Shown here: piece after piece, positions 1-6,581 of the stretch | Position numbering within the stretch: position 1 is the stretch's first letter | How the letters are laid out: every line of letters starts with the position of its first letter | Assembly (NCBI GenBank): GCA_945900935.1 | Contig: CAMDKT010000121.1 | Location: 1-11,714, forward strand | DNA from: Candidatus Sulfopaludibacter sp. SbA3 | Lineage (GTDB): Bacteria; Acidobacteriota; Terriglobia; Bryobacterales; Bryobacteraceae | Direction of reading: 5' to 3' | DNA length: 11,714 bases | The notes under the pieces: model-generated | Databases searched by the model: none | What the model was told of the DNA's origin: nothing | What the model saw: only the letters and a program-made list of their open reading frames with translations | Translations under genes and position numbers: made by a program

Positions 1-140
1 ATTTGGTCAACTGGCAACAGGAGGAACCGGCTGATTTCGACGGAAGGCGGCAGCTTTCAATGGGTGGCACGAGCCGGATGAGTCGAGAGGCTCAAGTCCG
101 GATCTGTGAGAGGCTCGGGGTGCAACTCCCCGGGCCTACT
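1..140 (+). mobile_element. 3' end of a group II intron (domains V and VI), truncated by window edge
   Basis: Domain V is visible at 71-104 (34 nt). It starts GAGCCGGAT with the AGC catalytic triad at 72-74, has an upper stem 80-84/89-93 closed by a GAGA tetraloop (85-88), and a lower stem closed by TCCGGATC (97-104). Domain VI follows: 112-120 pairs with 128-136 over nine base pairs (one G-U), and the intron then ends in a CCTACT-type 3' boundary near 139-141. This layout is typical of bacterial group II introns whose reverse transcriptase lies upstream in domain IV. No convincing reverse-transcriptase tail is seen in 1-70, so that part lies outside the window or is lost. Position 102 is A where a T/U usually pairs with G73. 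The exact 3' splice site is uncertain by a few bases. Confidence 0.8.
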
Positions 141-239
141 CGGCGACTCGGGTGGCGACCAAGCCGATCAAGGATTAGCCGGCCGGAACTCATCACGGAC
201 GATGACCATATAAAGCCACTCCGCGTCACTACCCTTTCA

Positions 240-590
240 GCAACATGGCTTTGACCCGGATCCCGAAGTGAAAGACGCATCGGGGTTGCCGGCGCTGCCG
301 ATGGCCTGCAAAAGCCCCGAATGGAACGGCAGTTAGAGATTCTTGAAGCGGCTGGGGCGAAGAAGATTTGGGGGCTCCCGGTGGAAGCCGTGACGTTTAC
401 CGTGGATATTGTAGGGACGGCGCGCATGGGGATGACCCGAGCGGTCGGTAGTGAACCGGGATCATCCGTGTCATGAGCTGGCAAACCTGTTCCTGGTTGA
501 TGGAAGCAGTTTTGTGACTTCCGCGCGACAGCAACCAACGGCGACATTTCACGCGCTAGCGTTTCGCGGAGCGGCGCGTTGGGACGGTAG
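240..590 (+). pseudogene. GMC-family oxidoreductase, C-terminal remnant with frameshifts
   Basis: The C-terminal part of a GMC (glucose-methanol-choline) FAD oxidoreductase can be read only by changing frame three times. From 250 one frame reads FDPDPEVKDASGLPAL and stops at 334. A second frame from 321 reads MERQLEILEAAGAKKIWG and continues to VGTARMG (414-430). DDPS is in a third frame at 431-442. From 445 the original frame returns with SVVNRDHPCHELANLFLVDG and then SSFVTSARQQPTAT, the characteristic GMC tail that includes the conserved His/Asn substrate region. The N-terminal FAD-binding half is absent, the intron fragment lying just upstream. At least three 1-nt-type lesions make it nonfunctional. 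Family identification is by motif memory; the original substrate cannot be named. Confidence 0.8.
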
Positions 591-625
591 TTCCGATTGG
601 CGATTCAGTTGCAATGGAATTCGGC

Positions 626-630
626 GGAGG
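626..630 (+). promoter_or_regulatory. Ribosome binding site that sets the TTG start at 640
   Basis: GGAGG lies 9 nt before an in-frame TTG at 640. It decides the start of the JAB-like membrane protein. The open frame actually extends back to a GTG at 451, but that part encodes the GMC oxidoreductase tail. Confidence 0.6.
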
Positions 631-639
631 ATCTTTCCC

Positions 640-1521
640 TTGACCGCCACTTTGCCAACTCTTCGATCCGTCATCATCTGCCCAACGGTGCAGGCGAAAC
701 TTTGCCAACTGGCTTTTGATGCCTTTACTTCGCGGCCCGGCGAAGGAGAAAGCATTGGCGGTGTCCTGCTGGGGACGTCCGGACCCGCCGGGCTGGAGGT
801 CACGGATTTTTGGCAAGGTGTTGAAAATAGGACGGATGTGGTTGGGTATTGGAGCATTCGCCGACGCGTGACTCATACCTTGGACGGAACGGGGGGACTA
901 ATGGTAGTTGCGCCGGTGTCCGTGCAGCGGGCCGACGCGCTGGTATGGCAGCGTGACGCCGCCGGGAAGGACACGGAATGTTGTCGGATGACGTTTGAAA
1001 TGGAACGGCGGGCGTCGAAACGGGAGGATCGGCTTACCGAAATGAAACCGGTTCAAGTGTCGGCCGAGTACCATCCGCGTTGGTGGAGTTTGGCGGCCGC
1101 GTGCGTGGTGTTGGCGGCGCTGGCGGTTTGGATGATATGGGCCCAGGCCGAGCCTCCCGCGCCCGGCGTTGTGCTGGAACTGGAAGGCGGGAAGGATGAT
1201 CTGCGAATCCGTTGGCGGGAGAGCGGGATGGGGAGGCTGGAGTCGGCGGCGCTGATGGTGCGGCAGGGGCGTGAGGAAAAGACCGTGGATCTGGCAGTGG
1301 AGTTTAAGCCGGAGGGCGGATTGACGGTGCCTCTAAAGTCGCATGAGGTGATCGTGAGTCTGCGCGTACTGCGCCACGGGCAGAGGGCGGTCGTCCGGAC
1401 GGTTACCTATTTGGATCCAGGGCGTGTAAAGGGCACTCGCGGTGAAGGGGAAGTGGAGTGGCTGCGATTTCGTAACCGGGAGTTGGAAGGAATGGTCGCC
1501 ACAATGCAGGCGCAGTTTTAG
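640..1521 (+). CDS. Membrane-anchored protein with degenerate JAB/MPN-like domain
   Basis: 293 residues if started at the TTG with the good ribosome site. Roughly residues 15-125 resemble the JAB (MPN) protease-like domains common in acidobacterial proteins: GESIGGVLLG near 37-45, VVGYWSI near 67-73, and a beta-rich stretch GGLMVVAPVSVQRADALVW near 85-103. The HxH zinc motif expected where YWS occurs is missing, so metal catalysis is unlikely. A polar linker follows. One transmembrane helix (about 148-168, WWSLAAACVVLAALAVWMIW) comes next, then a beta-rich outer domain of about 110 residues. The N-terminus has no signal peptide, so the JAB-like part should be cytoplasmic and the tail periplasmic. 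The stop codon overlaps that of the convergent sulfatase gene. Function unknown; the JAB relation is inference from short motifs. Confidence 0.7.
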   Translation: MTATLPTLRSVIICPTVQAKLCQLAFDAFTSRPGEGESIGGVLLGTSGPAGLEVTDFWQGVENRTDVVGYWSIRRRVTHTLDGTGGLMVVAPVSVQRADALVWQRDAAGKDTECCRMTFEMERRASKREDRLTEMKPVQVSAEYHPRWWSLAAACVVLAALAVWMIWAQAEPPAPGVVLELEGGKDDLRIRWRESGMGRLESAALMVRQGREEKTVDLAVEFKPEGGLTVPLKSHEVIVSLRVLRHGQRAVVRTVTYLDPGRVKGTRGEGEVEWLRFRNRELEGMVATMQAQF

Positions 1522-2843
1522 TCCACGGCGGTTTTGGACCAGTCTTTGGGAGCCACCCAGCCCGGGTGAGGCGTTGACGTGTAAAAGTAGTCGCCTTTGG
1601 GATGGAGCGCGATCCAGGCGTCGAGCTTCTGACCGAGAGGGCTCGAGCCGGCGGCAAGAGGCGTCTTCTCTTCGGGGTCGAGTTTGATATTGAAAAGTTC
1701 CTGGACGGGAGGGTCGGAGAGCGTACGGACCAGTTTCCAGTCACCGTCTCGCAGCGCGTATTGCTTGATGCCGGTTTCCGGTTGGGTGCAGAAGAAAAGG
1801 TTCTCGCGCGGGATGGATGAAGCCGCGCCCGTCAATTGCGGCCAGAGATTCAGGCCGTCGAGCGGGTTCCTGGGCGCCAACCGTATTTGGGCGGCCGCGG
1901 CCAATGTCGGCAGGACGTCCCAGATCGCCATCACTTGATGGCTCGTGCCGGATTTGAGTTTGCCGGGAGCGTTGATAAACGCGGGGACGCGAATGCCTCC
2001 TTCGTAAGTAGTGGCTTTGCCGGCACGGAGCGCGCCATTGTCGGCGCCTTGCGCTTTGGGACCGCCGTTGTCACTGGAAAAGAAGACAATCGTATTGCTG
2101 CCAAGACTTGCGGCGACGCGTCCGATGGCCTGATCGAGGGCGTCGACCATGGCGGCATACGTTCGACGCCGGGGATTTTCAATGTGCTTGTATTTCTCGA
2201 TCAGCGCCGGAGGCGCCTGCAAAGGCGAATGCGGTGCGTTGAACGGCAGATATAAAAAGTAGGGCTTTGCCTTGTCGCGCGCATTGAGCCAGCGAATGGC
2301 CTCGGTGGCGAGGAGGTCGGTTGCGTATCCCGCCTCGCGGATCGATTCGCCATTTCGCTGCCAATCGATCCCGTTGTCGCGGAGATGCGTGTTGTAGTCG
2401 ATGGCGCCATTGACGTGCCCGTAGAAATGATCAAAACCGCGGCTCCCAGGGAGCAGCTTTTTATTGCTGTGCCCCAAATGCCATTTGCCGATAATGGCGG
2501 TTTGGTAGCCCGCGTTCCGGAAGCTTTCGGGGAGCAGTTGTTCGGTTAGCGGGAGGCCATAATAGGCCCATGGACGGACCACGCTGTAGGCGAGACCGAA
2601 CCGAATCGGATTGCGTCCGGTGAGCAGCGCGGAACGGGTCGGCGAGCAGAGCGGATAGGTGTAAAAGCTCTCCAGGCGCAGGCCGGAGTTGGCAAGCCGA
2701 TCAATGTTGGGCGTTTGTTCGGGACCGCCATGGTAGCCGACGTCTTTCCAACCGAGATCGTCCGCCAGGATGACGACGATGTTGGGCCGGATCGCGGGTT
2801 GGGCGAGGGCGGATGTTGTCAGTAGAAAATTGCGGCGGGTCAT
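1518..2843 (-). CDS. Formylglycine-dependent sulfatase (arylsulfatase family)
   Basis: 441 residues, the usual length of type I sulfatases that hydrolyse sulfate esters. The sulfatase signature is C66-S-P-T-R70 followed by SALLTGR; C66 is the residue converted to formylglycine by a separate maturation enzyme, not encoded in this window. Other active-site elements are visible: ADD at 27-29 (metal), GKWHLGH at 119-125 (K120, H122), H205 in APHSP, SSDNGG at 256-261 (metal D258, N259) and K276. The N-terminus MTRRNFLLTTSALAQ resembles a short Tat leader, suggesting a secreted or periplasmic enzyme, although its hydrophobic part is unusually short. The start is supported by GGAG seven bases upstream, inside the last codons of the preceding dehydrogenase gene (gap 3 nt), so the two are co-transcribed. 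Substrate (polysaccharide sulfate or aryl sulfate) cannot be told. Confidence 0.93.
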   Translation of the reverse strand: MTRRNFLLTTSALAQPAIRPNIVVILADDLGWKDVGYHGGPEQTPNIDRLANSGLRLESFYTYPLCSPTRSALLTGRNPIRFGLAYSVVRPWAYYGLPLTEQLLPESFRNAGYQTAIIGKWHLGHSNKKLLPGSRGFDHFYGHVNGAIDYNTHLRDNGIDWQRNGESIREAGYATDLLATEAIRWLNARDKAKPYFLYLPFNAPHSPLQAPPALIEKYKHIENPRRRTYAAMVDALDQAIGRVAASLGSNTIVFFSSDNGGPKAQGADNGALRAGKATTYEGGIRVPAFINAPGKLKSGTSHQVMAIWDVLPTLAAAAQIRLAPRNPLDGLNLWPQLTGAASSIPRENLFFCTQPETGIKQYALRDGDWKLVRTLSDPPVQELFNIKLDPEEKTPLAAGSSPLGQKLDAWIALHPKGDYFYTSTPHPGWVAPKDWSKTAVD

Positions 2844-2846
2844 GGC

Positions 2847-3776
2847 TTAACTCCGAACGCCCCGCCGCCACTTCAACATCTGCAGCACAAACCCATCCCG
2901 CCGCGCCCGCGCCTCATCCGCGCTCTTCAATGACCAGTCATAAAACCCCCGCCCCGTCTTCGCCCCCAAATCCCCGCCCGCCACCAACTCCTTATACCGC
3001 GCCGGCGCCTCCACCCCGTTATACAAATCGGACGCCACATACTCCAATATCCCCATCGACATGTCTAACCCCACAATGTCCATATGCTCCAACAACCCAT
3101 ACATCGGCAGCCGCAACCCAAAGCTCATCCGCGCCGCCAAATCCACCTCGGAGGCATCCGCAATTCCCTCGCTCACAATATGCGCCGCTTCCCGAATTAA
3201 CGCCATATGCATGCGATTCCCTAACTGCCCCGGCGTGTCTTTCTTCACCACCACCGGCACTTTCCCGCACGCCGTCAACAAATCCCTAACCTGCTCCGCC
3301 AACACCAGCGAAGTCCGCGCGCCCATCACAATCTCCACCAACGGCATCAAATGCGGCGGATTCCAGAAATGAGTCGTCATCACCCGCTCCGGCCGCGCGC
3401 ACCGCTCCGCTATCGCCGTTATGCTCAAACCCGAAGTGTTCGAAGTGAGAATTCCCGCAGTCAAACCATCTAGCCGTTCAAACAACTGCTGTTTAAACGA
3501 CAAATCCTCCGGCCCCGATTCAATTACCAAATCCGCGTTCGCCACTTCGGCCTCAAATGCGGCGGCCGCCCGCAAATGAGCCGATGAAAACGCAGCCTGT
3601 TCCGCCGTCACCAGTTCATGAGCGGACAACAAAGCCAACTGCCCCCGCGCCGCCACCAGCCCCGCTTCGGCGCTCGCAGCGGTCCTCCCAAGAATCACCG
3701 CCTCCACACCGCCCAGCGTCAGCGTCATCGCGATTCCCGGGCCCATCATGCCCGTCCCAATGACAACGGCTTTCAC
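2847..3776 (-). CDS. 3-hydroxyacyl-CoA dehydrogenase family protein (NAD-dependent)
   Basis: 309 residues in two domains. The N-terminal Rossmann fold has GTGMMG at 7-12 binding NAD and an acidic/neutral strand end at about 30. The C-terminal helical domain starts near 185. Catalytic positions of the family are all present: S115 in TSNTSG, H136 in THFWNPP, E148 in LVEIV (12 after the His, the family spacing) and N187 in GNRM. Members oxidise L-3-hydroxyacyl-CoA esters in beta-oxidation, butanoate or aromatic degradation, or related 3-hydroxy acids. The start codon is GTG (3776-3774) and overlaps the TGA of the cupin-like gene upstream (GTGA), indicating translational coupling. The sulfatase gene begins three bases after its stop. 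No thiolase or enoyl-CoA hydratase is nearby, so the pathway is not fixed by context. Confidence 0.9.
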   Translation of the reverse strand: MKAVVIGTGMMGPGIAMTLTLGGVEAVILGRTAASAEAGLVAARGQLALLSAHELVTAEQAAFSSAHLRAAAAFEAEVANADLVIESGPEDLSFKQQLFERLDGLTAGILTSNTSGLSITAIAERCARPERVMTTHFWNPPHLMPLVEIVMGARTSLVLAEQVRDLLTACGKVPVVVKKDTPGQLGNRMHMALIREAAHIVSEGIADASEVDLAARMSFGLRLPMYGLLEHMDIVGLDMSMGILEYVASDLYNGVEAPARYKELVAGGDLGAKTGRGFYDWSLKSADEARARRDGFVLQMLKWRRGVRS

Positions 3777-4129
3777 TTCTTCAGCTCAATCACCAGCGCC
3801 CGGTACGGCTTCGTCCCCAGATTCTTCAGCACCGGCGCGTCCTCGCCCTTGTCGTGCCAAATCACCTCGCCGCTCTTGCGCTCCCGCACCGCGCGTTCCT
3901 TTGTCTTCGAATCGATCCGCTCATACTTCGAATCGTCCAGAAACACGATCAACTGATCCGTCGGCCGAATATAGCGTTCCCGCGAAACGCCCGGCTGATA
4001 AATCACTTCCTTCACCCGCACTTTCGGGTTCTCCAGCTTCACCGTCTCCGGCATCGGCGCCCATCCCATCAACCGCATTCCGCCCACGGTCAGGACGCAA
4101 GCGCCTATTGCTACGAATAGATATCTCAT
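3773..4129 (-). CDS. Secreted small cupin-like protein
   Basis: 118 residues from the chosen ATG. MRYLFVAIGACVLTVGG is a plausible signal peptide or membrane anchor. The rest (about 30-118) has the strand and turn pattern of a small cupin: VRVKEVIYQPG (38-47), a central strand LIVFLDD (60-66), KSGEVIWHDKGED (85-97) and a closing strand YRALVIELKK (109-118). The usual cupin His metal ligands of motif 1 are absent (RYIRP in their place), so a metal-dependent enzyme role is unlikely. An in-frame ATG at 4198 would add 23 polar residues; it is less likely because it would bury the signal peptide. It is the first gene of the leftward set with the dehydrogenase and sulfatase. Role unknown; cupin assignment is by pattern only. 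Confidence 0.7.
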   Translation of the reverse strand: MRYLFVAIGACVLTVGGMRLMGWAPMPETVKLENPKVRVKEVIYQPGVSRERYIRPTDQLIVFLDDSKYERIDSKTKERAVRERKSGEVIWHDKGEDAPVLKNLGTKPYRALVIELKK

Positions 4130-4206
4130 CCCAATACCAATACCACGCAGCCTCACCGGTTTGAAATACGAATTTTCGCCGCGCCCGCTTGCGTTCATTC
4201 GATACT

Positions 4207-4233
4207 AAGGTATATGTAGTGTTGCTGTACCTT
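4207..4233. repeat. Inverted repeat AAGGTA/TACCTT in divergent intergenic region
   Basis: AAGGTA (4207-4212) and TACCTT (4228-4233) are perfect inverted arms separated by 15 nt, between the leftward cupin-like gene and rightward glgC. It could be an operator for a dimeric regulator shared by the divergent genes, or chance. Confidence 0.35.
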
Positions 4234-4251
4234 GAGGGCGCGCCCGCCCTC
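4234..4251. repeat. GC-rich hairpin between cupin-like gene and glgC
   Basis: GAGGGCG (4234-4240) pairs perfectly with CGCCCTC (4245-4251) around a 4-nt loop. It lies in the probable leader of glgC. No T-run follows on either strand, so it is not a standard terminator. Confidence 0.5.
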
Positions 4252-4306
4252 GCCAGTTGTTCCTCTGACCCGGGCGCATGAAAGCCGGGATACTGTTTCC
4301 CCCGGC

Positions 4307-4311
4307 GGGAG
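4307..4311 (+). promoter_or_regulatory. Ribosome binding site of glgC
   Basis: GGGAG eight bases before the ATG at 4320. It selects this start over the in-frame upstream ATG at 4278, whose extra 14 residues do not look like the conserved GlgC N-terminus. Confidence 0.75.
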
Positions 4312-4319
4312 ATTCCAAT

Positions 4320-5573
4320 ATGCAACTTCGTGTCCTCGCCTTTGTCCTCGCGGGGGGCAAAGGCACCCGTCTTTACCCGCTCACCAAGGAACGCGCCAAA
4401 CCCGCCGTACCCTTCGGCGGCCGCTATCGCCTTATCGACTTCGTTCTTTCCAATCTCATCAACTCCGGCATTTATTCCACGTACGTTCTCATTCAATTCA
4501 AAAGCCAATCTCTCCTCCAGCACATTCGCGACGGCTGGGACTTCGGCGGTCTGCTCAAGAATCAGTTCATCATCCCCGTCCCCGCCCAGATGCGCTCCGC
4601 CGGCGAAACCTGGTACCGCGGCACCGCCGACGCCGTCTACCAGAACATCAACCTCATCGAACAAGCCGATCCCCACCTCGTCTGCATCTTCGGCGCCGAT
4701 CACATCTACCGCATGAACATCCGCGAAATGATCGAGTACCACGAACAGAAACGTGCCCAGATCACCGTCGCCGCCATTCCCGTTCCCAAAGCCGAGGCCC
4801 GCGAATTCGGCGTTATCGAATGCAGTCATGACGGTCGCATCACCGGCTTCCACGAGAAAAGCGATAATCCCCCCACCATGCCCGGCAATCCCGAAATGTG
4901 CCTCGCCTCCATGGGCAATTACATCTTCTCCACCGGCATGTTGCTCAAGGAGCTCTACGGCGACGCCGCAGATGAAAGTTCCTCCCATGACTTCGGCCGT
5001 GACATCCTGCCTTCCCTCGTCGGAAAGGTAGACATGTTCGCCTACGATTTCAATACCAATCGCATTCCCGGCGATCCTCCCAGCTCCGTTGCCTATTGGC
5101 GCGATGTCGGCACCATCGACGCTTACTACGATGCCAACATGGATCTCCGCGACGTCGCCCCCGCTCTCAATCTCTATAATCGCGAATGGAGACTCCGCAC
5201 CGCCGGCTTCGAAGACCCGCCCGCCAAGTTTGTCTTCGACCAGGAGGGCCGCCGTGGCTCCGCCGTCGATTCCATCGTCTCCGGCGGTTCCATTCTTTCC
5301 GGCGGTCTGGTCAAGGGGTCCATTCTCGGCCGCGGCGTCCGTGTCCACACAGGCGCCGAGGTCGAAGACTCCATCCTCTTCGATAACGTCGACATCGGAC
5401 GTCACGCCAAGATCCGCCGCGCCATCCTCGACAAGAACGTCCGCATCCCCGAAGGCACCACCATCGGCTACGATCTCGAAGTCGATAAAAAACGCTTCTA
5501 CGTCACCGACTCCGGCATCGTCGTCGTCGAAGGCCACCGCAGCCACGTCGAACTGGCGACCATGTCCGTATAA
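4320..5573 (+). CDS. glgC: Glucose-1-phosphate adenylyltransferase (ADP-glucose pyrophosphorylase)
   Basis: 417 residues, normal for bacterial GlgC. The enzyme makes ADP-glucose from ATP and glucose-1-phosphate, the first committed step of glycogen synthesis in the cytoplasm. Visible elements: the nucleotide-binding loop AGGKGTRLYPLTKERAKPAV (11-30) followed by PFGG, the glucose-1-phosphate region WYRGTADAVYQN (98-109), the catalytic Asp in IFGADHIYRM (D127), EFGVIE (162-167) and GFHEK with the substrate Lys (K180). Next is YWRDVGTIDAYYDANMDL (259-276), then a C-terminal left-handed beta-helix with repeated hexapeptide-like turns (about 312-385). It is preceded by a good ribosome site. No other glycogen gene (glgA, glgB, glgP) lies in the window, so it is probably transcribed alone from the divergent intergenic region. 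Allosteric behaviour cannot be judged from the sequence. Confidence 0.96.
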   Translation: MQLRVLAFVLAGGKGTRLYPLTKERAKPAVPFGGRYRLIDFVLSNLINSGIYSTYVLIQFKSQSLLQHIRDGWDFGGLLKNQFIIPVPAQMRSAGETWYRGTADAVYQNINLIEQADPHLVCIFGADHIYRMNIREMIEYHEQKRAQITVAAIPVPKAEAREFGVIECSHDGRITGFHEKSDNPPTMPGNPEMCLASMGNYIFSTGMLLKELYGDAADESSSHDFGRDILPSLVGKVDMFAYDFNTNRIPGDPPSSVAYWRDVGTIDAYYDANMDLRDVAPALNLYNREWRLRTAGFEDPPAKFVFDQEGRRGSAVDSIVSGGSILSGGLVKGSILGRGVRVHTGAEVEDSILFDNVDIGRHAKIRRAILDKNVRIPEGTTIGYDLEVDKKRFYVTDSGIVVVEGHRSHVELATMSV

Positions 5574-5672
5574 CCAGTGTTCGATAGTTCGACAGTTTTA
5601 CTTGCTACCCTGTCAAATATCCTTACAACCGTTCGTTGCAAACCCATTCGTTCATTGATTAAAAAGCACTTA

Positions 5673-5701
5673 TTGGTTTGGCCACCAATTTGCAATAGAA
5701 T
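5673..5701 (+). promoter_or_regulatory. Candidate promoter of the OmpA-family lipoprotein gene
   Basis: TTGGTT (5673-5678) and TAGAAT (5696-5701) are separated by 17 nt, fitting -35 and -10 boxes. The -10 matches the consensus at five of six positions; the -35 is weak (three of six). The spacer contains the right half of an inverted repeat ATTGGT (5672-5677)/ACCAAT (5684-5689) that could be an operator. The predicted transcript would start close to 5708, giving a very short leader that begins at the ribosome site AAGGAG (5708-5713). Confidence 0.4.
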
Positions 5702-5723
5702 AAGCATAAGGAGTTTGAATTAG

Positions 5724-6524
5724 ATGATCATGCAAAAGGCGGTCTTCCTAACTACGGCGGTAGCGGGACTCATGCTATTTTCCACCGGGTGCGCCACCAA
5801 GCGCCATGTCCGTGCCTCGATTGCGCCGGTCGAGAACCGCGTCGGAGCCGTCGAAAAACGGGCCACACAGGCCGAGGCCGACGTCGACGCCCTCGAAAAA
5901 CAGTTGTCCCAAACCACCGAAATCGCCAGCGGAGCTGAACGGGAAGCTAAGCTCGCCAAAGCCATGGCGACCACCGCCGATGGCAAAGCCGTCGCCGCCG
6001 ATGGCAAAGCCGTCGCCGCCGGTCTACGCGCTGATGGTGCCAATACCCTCGCCGAAAAGTCTCTGACGCGCATCGGCGAAGTCGAGACCCAGTTCGGTAA
6101 ATCCATCGACGGTCTCTATGAGAACCTCGACAACTACCAGATGTCCCGCGCTGAGAACATCACGTTCTCTTTCAATAAATCCGAACTAACGAAGGAAATG
6201 CGAGAAAAGCTCGATGGCTTCGCGAACACCGTGAAAGACCAGAAGAAGTTTGTCATCGAAGTCCAGGGCTTCGCCGACACGGTCGGTGACGCCAACTACA
6301 ACCAGGAACTTAGCCAACGCCGCGCACTGACGGTGGCTCGCTATCTCTCCGCCGAACACAATGTCCCCCTTCGCCGCATCCAGTTGCTCGGGGTCGGCAG
6401 TGTGAAGCCGGTGGCCGACAACAAAACCAGCAAGGGCCGCATGCAGAACCGCCGCGTTGAGGTAAAGGTTTACACTCTCCCCGTCGGCGCCAAGGCCGCC
6501 ACCGCCATCGCCAAGTCGCTCTAA
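5724..6524 (+). CDS. OmpA-family outer-membrane lipoprotein with coiled-coil stalk
   Basis: 266 residues. A lipoprotein signal peptide ends at FSTGC, making C23 the lipidated residue. Residues 25-130 are polar and alanine-rich with heptad character, likely a coiled-coil stalk; they include an exact tandem heptad, DGKAVAA twice (86-99). Residues 145-250 form an OmpA-like peptidoglycan-binding domain: ITFSFNKSEL, then GFADTVGDANYNQELSQRRA with the diaminopimelate-contact pair D185 and R200 at the canonical 15-residue spacing, and NRRVEVKV near the end. It probably tethers the outer membrane to peptidoglycan, combining features of Lpp/Pal-type proteins. Start at 5724 is supported by AAGGAG ten bases upstream; a second in-frame ATG lies at 5730. 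A strong terminator follows, so it is likely monocistronic. Confidence 0.9.
   Translation: MIMQKAVFLTTAVAGLMLFSTGCATKRHVRASIAPVENRVGAVEKRATQAEADVDALEKQLSQTTEIASGAEREAKLAKAMATTADGKAVAADGKAVAAGLRADGANTLAEKSLTRIGEVETQFGKSIDGLYENLDNYQMSRAENITFSFNKSELTKEMREKLDGFANTVKDQKKFVIEVQGFADTVGDANYNQELSQRRALTVARYLSAEHNVPLRRIQLLGVGSVKPVADNKTSKGRMQNRRVEVKVYTLPVGAKAATAIAKSL
5979..6020 (+). repeat. Exact 21-bp tandem duplication inside the lipoprotein gene
   Basis: The 21-bp unit beginning GATGGCAAAGCC occurs twice back to back (5979-5999 and 6000-6020) without mismatch. It encodes one heptad, DGKAVAA, each time, lengthening the predicted coiled coil by exactly one heptad and keeping frame. Confidence 0.95.
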
Positions 6525-6545
6525 AAAACCAACTTTAATCTACTC

Positions 6546-6581
6546 ACCGGTGCATCCTCCCAAGGCTGCGCCGGTTTTTTT
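6546..6581 (+). terminator. Intrinsic terminator after the lipoprotein gene
   Basis: ACCGGTGCA (6546-6554) pairs with TGCGCCGGT (6567-6575), nine pairs with one G-U, followed by a run of seven T (6575-6581). It ends the rightward transcript. The stop codon of the convergent regulator pseudogene (6582-6580) lies in the T-run. No T-run follows on the other strand, so termination looks one-way. Confidence 0.88.

Noticed and set aside
3..254. 83-codon plus-strand frame at the left edge
   Set aside because: It runs through intron domains V and VI, which are structural RNA, and does not resemble a reverse-transcriptase tail.
2813..3289. Proline/serine-rich plus-strand frame
   Set aside because: Antisense to the hydroxyacyl-CoA dehydrogenase; low complexity produced by its codon use.
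3921..5546. A 541-codon open frame on the minus strand across glgC
   Set aside because: It is antisense to glgC. Its Asp/Gly/Val/Ala-rich content is what the reverse strand of a C-ending-codon gene produces, with no family motifs; glgC itself is unmistakable.
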